Of a DNA stretch of 64,000 bases, positions 63,564 to 64,000 are shown in pieces; position 1 is the stretch's first letter; every line of letters starts with the position of its first letter. A program made the translations under genes and the position numbers. Origin of the DNA: Macroventuria anomochaeta (Eukaryota; Ascomycota; Dothideomycetes; Pleosporales; Didymellaceae); the NCBI RefSeq assembly GCF_010093625.1, contig NW_022985373.1, forward strand, positions 620,001 to 684,000, read 5' to 3'. The notes below the pieces were generated by a model. That model was not told the DNA's origin and searched no databases. It saw nothing but the letters and a program-made list of their open reading frames with translations.

Positions 63564-64000
63564 GATGCGGTACCAGTGATAAAAGAAAGGAACTGTCGAA
63601 TAGAAGAAAAGATGAGGCGATGCTTGGACCACACCAGGCGGTTAGACTTGCAGCACAAGATGCGTAATTCAGATGGGAGGCGCATGGAGCGGATTCTCCT
63701 CCGTGGACTAGCGGGACGGGCTCCTATTAGATATCAGGTCACATATAGGCCCATCGAAAAGATCCGCCGGTAACAGGCAGCCGGTTCCTGGAAGACGCGT
63801 CCAGCCATGCAGGTAGCGCCCTTGGTGCGGGTGGCTTTGCGCAAGGAGCGTCCGCTGCTGGAAACAAATAGACCCACCAAACGACTCAAAGGCCTCTTCA
63901 GCGGTCGTATGACATGTTAGATGCATCGACGAAACAGATATGAGATACTGGGGCTGCATCTTCATCATCATGCGCTCGATCTTGGTACCGAATATGTCGC
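63564..64000. other. 5' flank of the rhodopsin-like gene, nothing else identified
   Basis: Contains the promoter side of the minus-strand gene. An 87-codon minus-strand frame at 63971-63708 shows no recognisable domain; it might be part of a gene running out of the window, but there is no support for this. Confidence 0.4.

Noticed and set aside
1..64000. tRNA or rRNA genes
   Set aside because: No A-box/B-box pair with a foldable cloverleaf and no conserved rRNA segment was found by eye.

Overview
The window looks like nuclear DNA of a filamentous ascomycete, most likely a dothideomycete. The genes are interrupted by short spliceosomal introns (mostly 46-63 nt, GTRNGT donor, CTRAY branch site, YAG acceptor). 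The gene set is typical of such fungi: a HET-domain protein, a NACHT-ankyrin NLR, fungal rhodopsin-like membrane proteins, plant cell wall enzymes, a Mit1-like remodeller and filamentous-type NOT4. Class-level placement is an inference. No rRNA, tRNA, CRISPR or viral gene was recognised.

Layout. 1-20 kb is an accessory block. It holds the 5' two thirds of a HET gene (minus strand), a 1.6-kb 68-bp tandem array (with an N gap) directly upstream of it, a Cys-rich membrane protein, a rhodopsin-like membrane protein, a truncated GH43 gene, an NLR with four near-identical ankyrin repeats, four copies of a decayed ~450-bp dispersed element, a small secreted Cys-rich protein, and two long gene-poor stretches (5.8-9.3 and 16.4-20.5 kb). 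20.5-31.7 kb carries a CHD/Mit1-type remodeller divergently paired with a mitochondrial rRNA methyltransferase, then a rhamnogalacturonan lyase. 31.7-40.7 kb is gene-poor except for a SUR7/claudin-like protein. 40.7-61 kb is core: a low-complexity protein or NOT4 extension, NOT4 divergent with complex I NDUFS3, a DUF1349 protein, a 2OG-Fe(II) oxygenase, a GDP-mannose pyrophosphorylase A-like protein, a P1B-type metal ATPase and RAD4/XPC. 61-64 kb has a head-to-head pair of gene fragments (MetE-like, F-box) and a second rhodopsin-like protein.

Most striking observation. On the strand of the HET gene, every 68-bp unit of the array reads as a complete minimal fungal intron: a GTAAGT donor, a CTRAY branch site about 22 nt before the end, and a TAG acceptor. 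This is followed by exactly 3 nt before the next donor. Branch-site variants among units stay within CTRAY in all 15 readable units, while the 3-nt spacer is highly variable and never a stop codon. The array therefore looks like tandemly amplified introns separated by single-codon microexons, or like one giant intron built of intron copies, at the 5' end of an incompatibility-type gene. Splicing behaviour cannot be determined from DNA alone.

The genes do not form one pathway. The left block combines nonself-recognition type genes (HET, NLR) with repeats and gene debris, as in fast-evolving fungal regions. The right block is housekeeping: mRNA decay/ubiquitin ligase, respiration, glycosylation precursor supply, metal transport and nucleotide excision repair.
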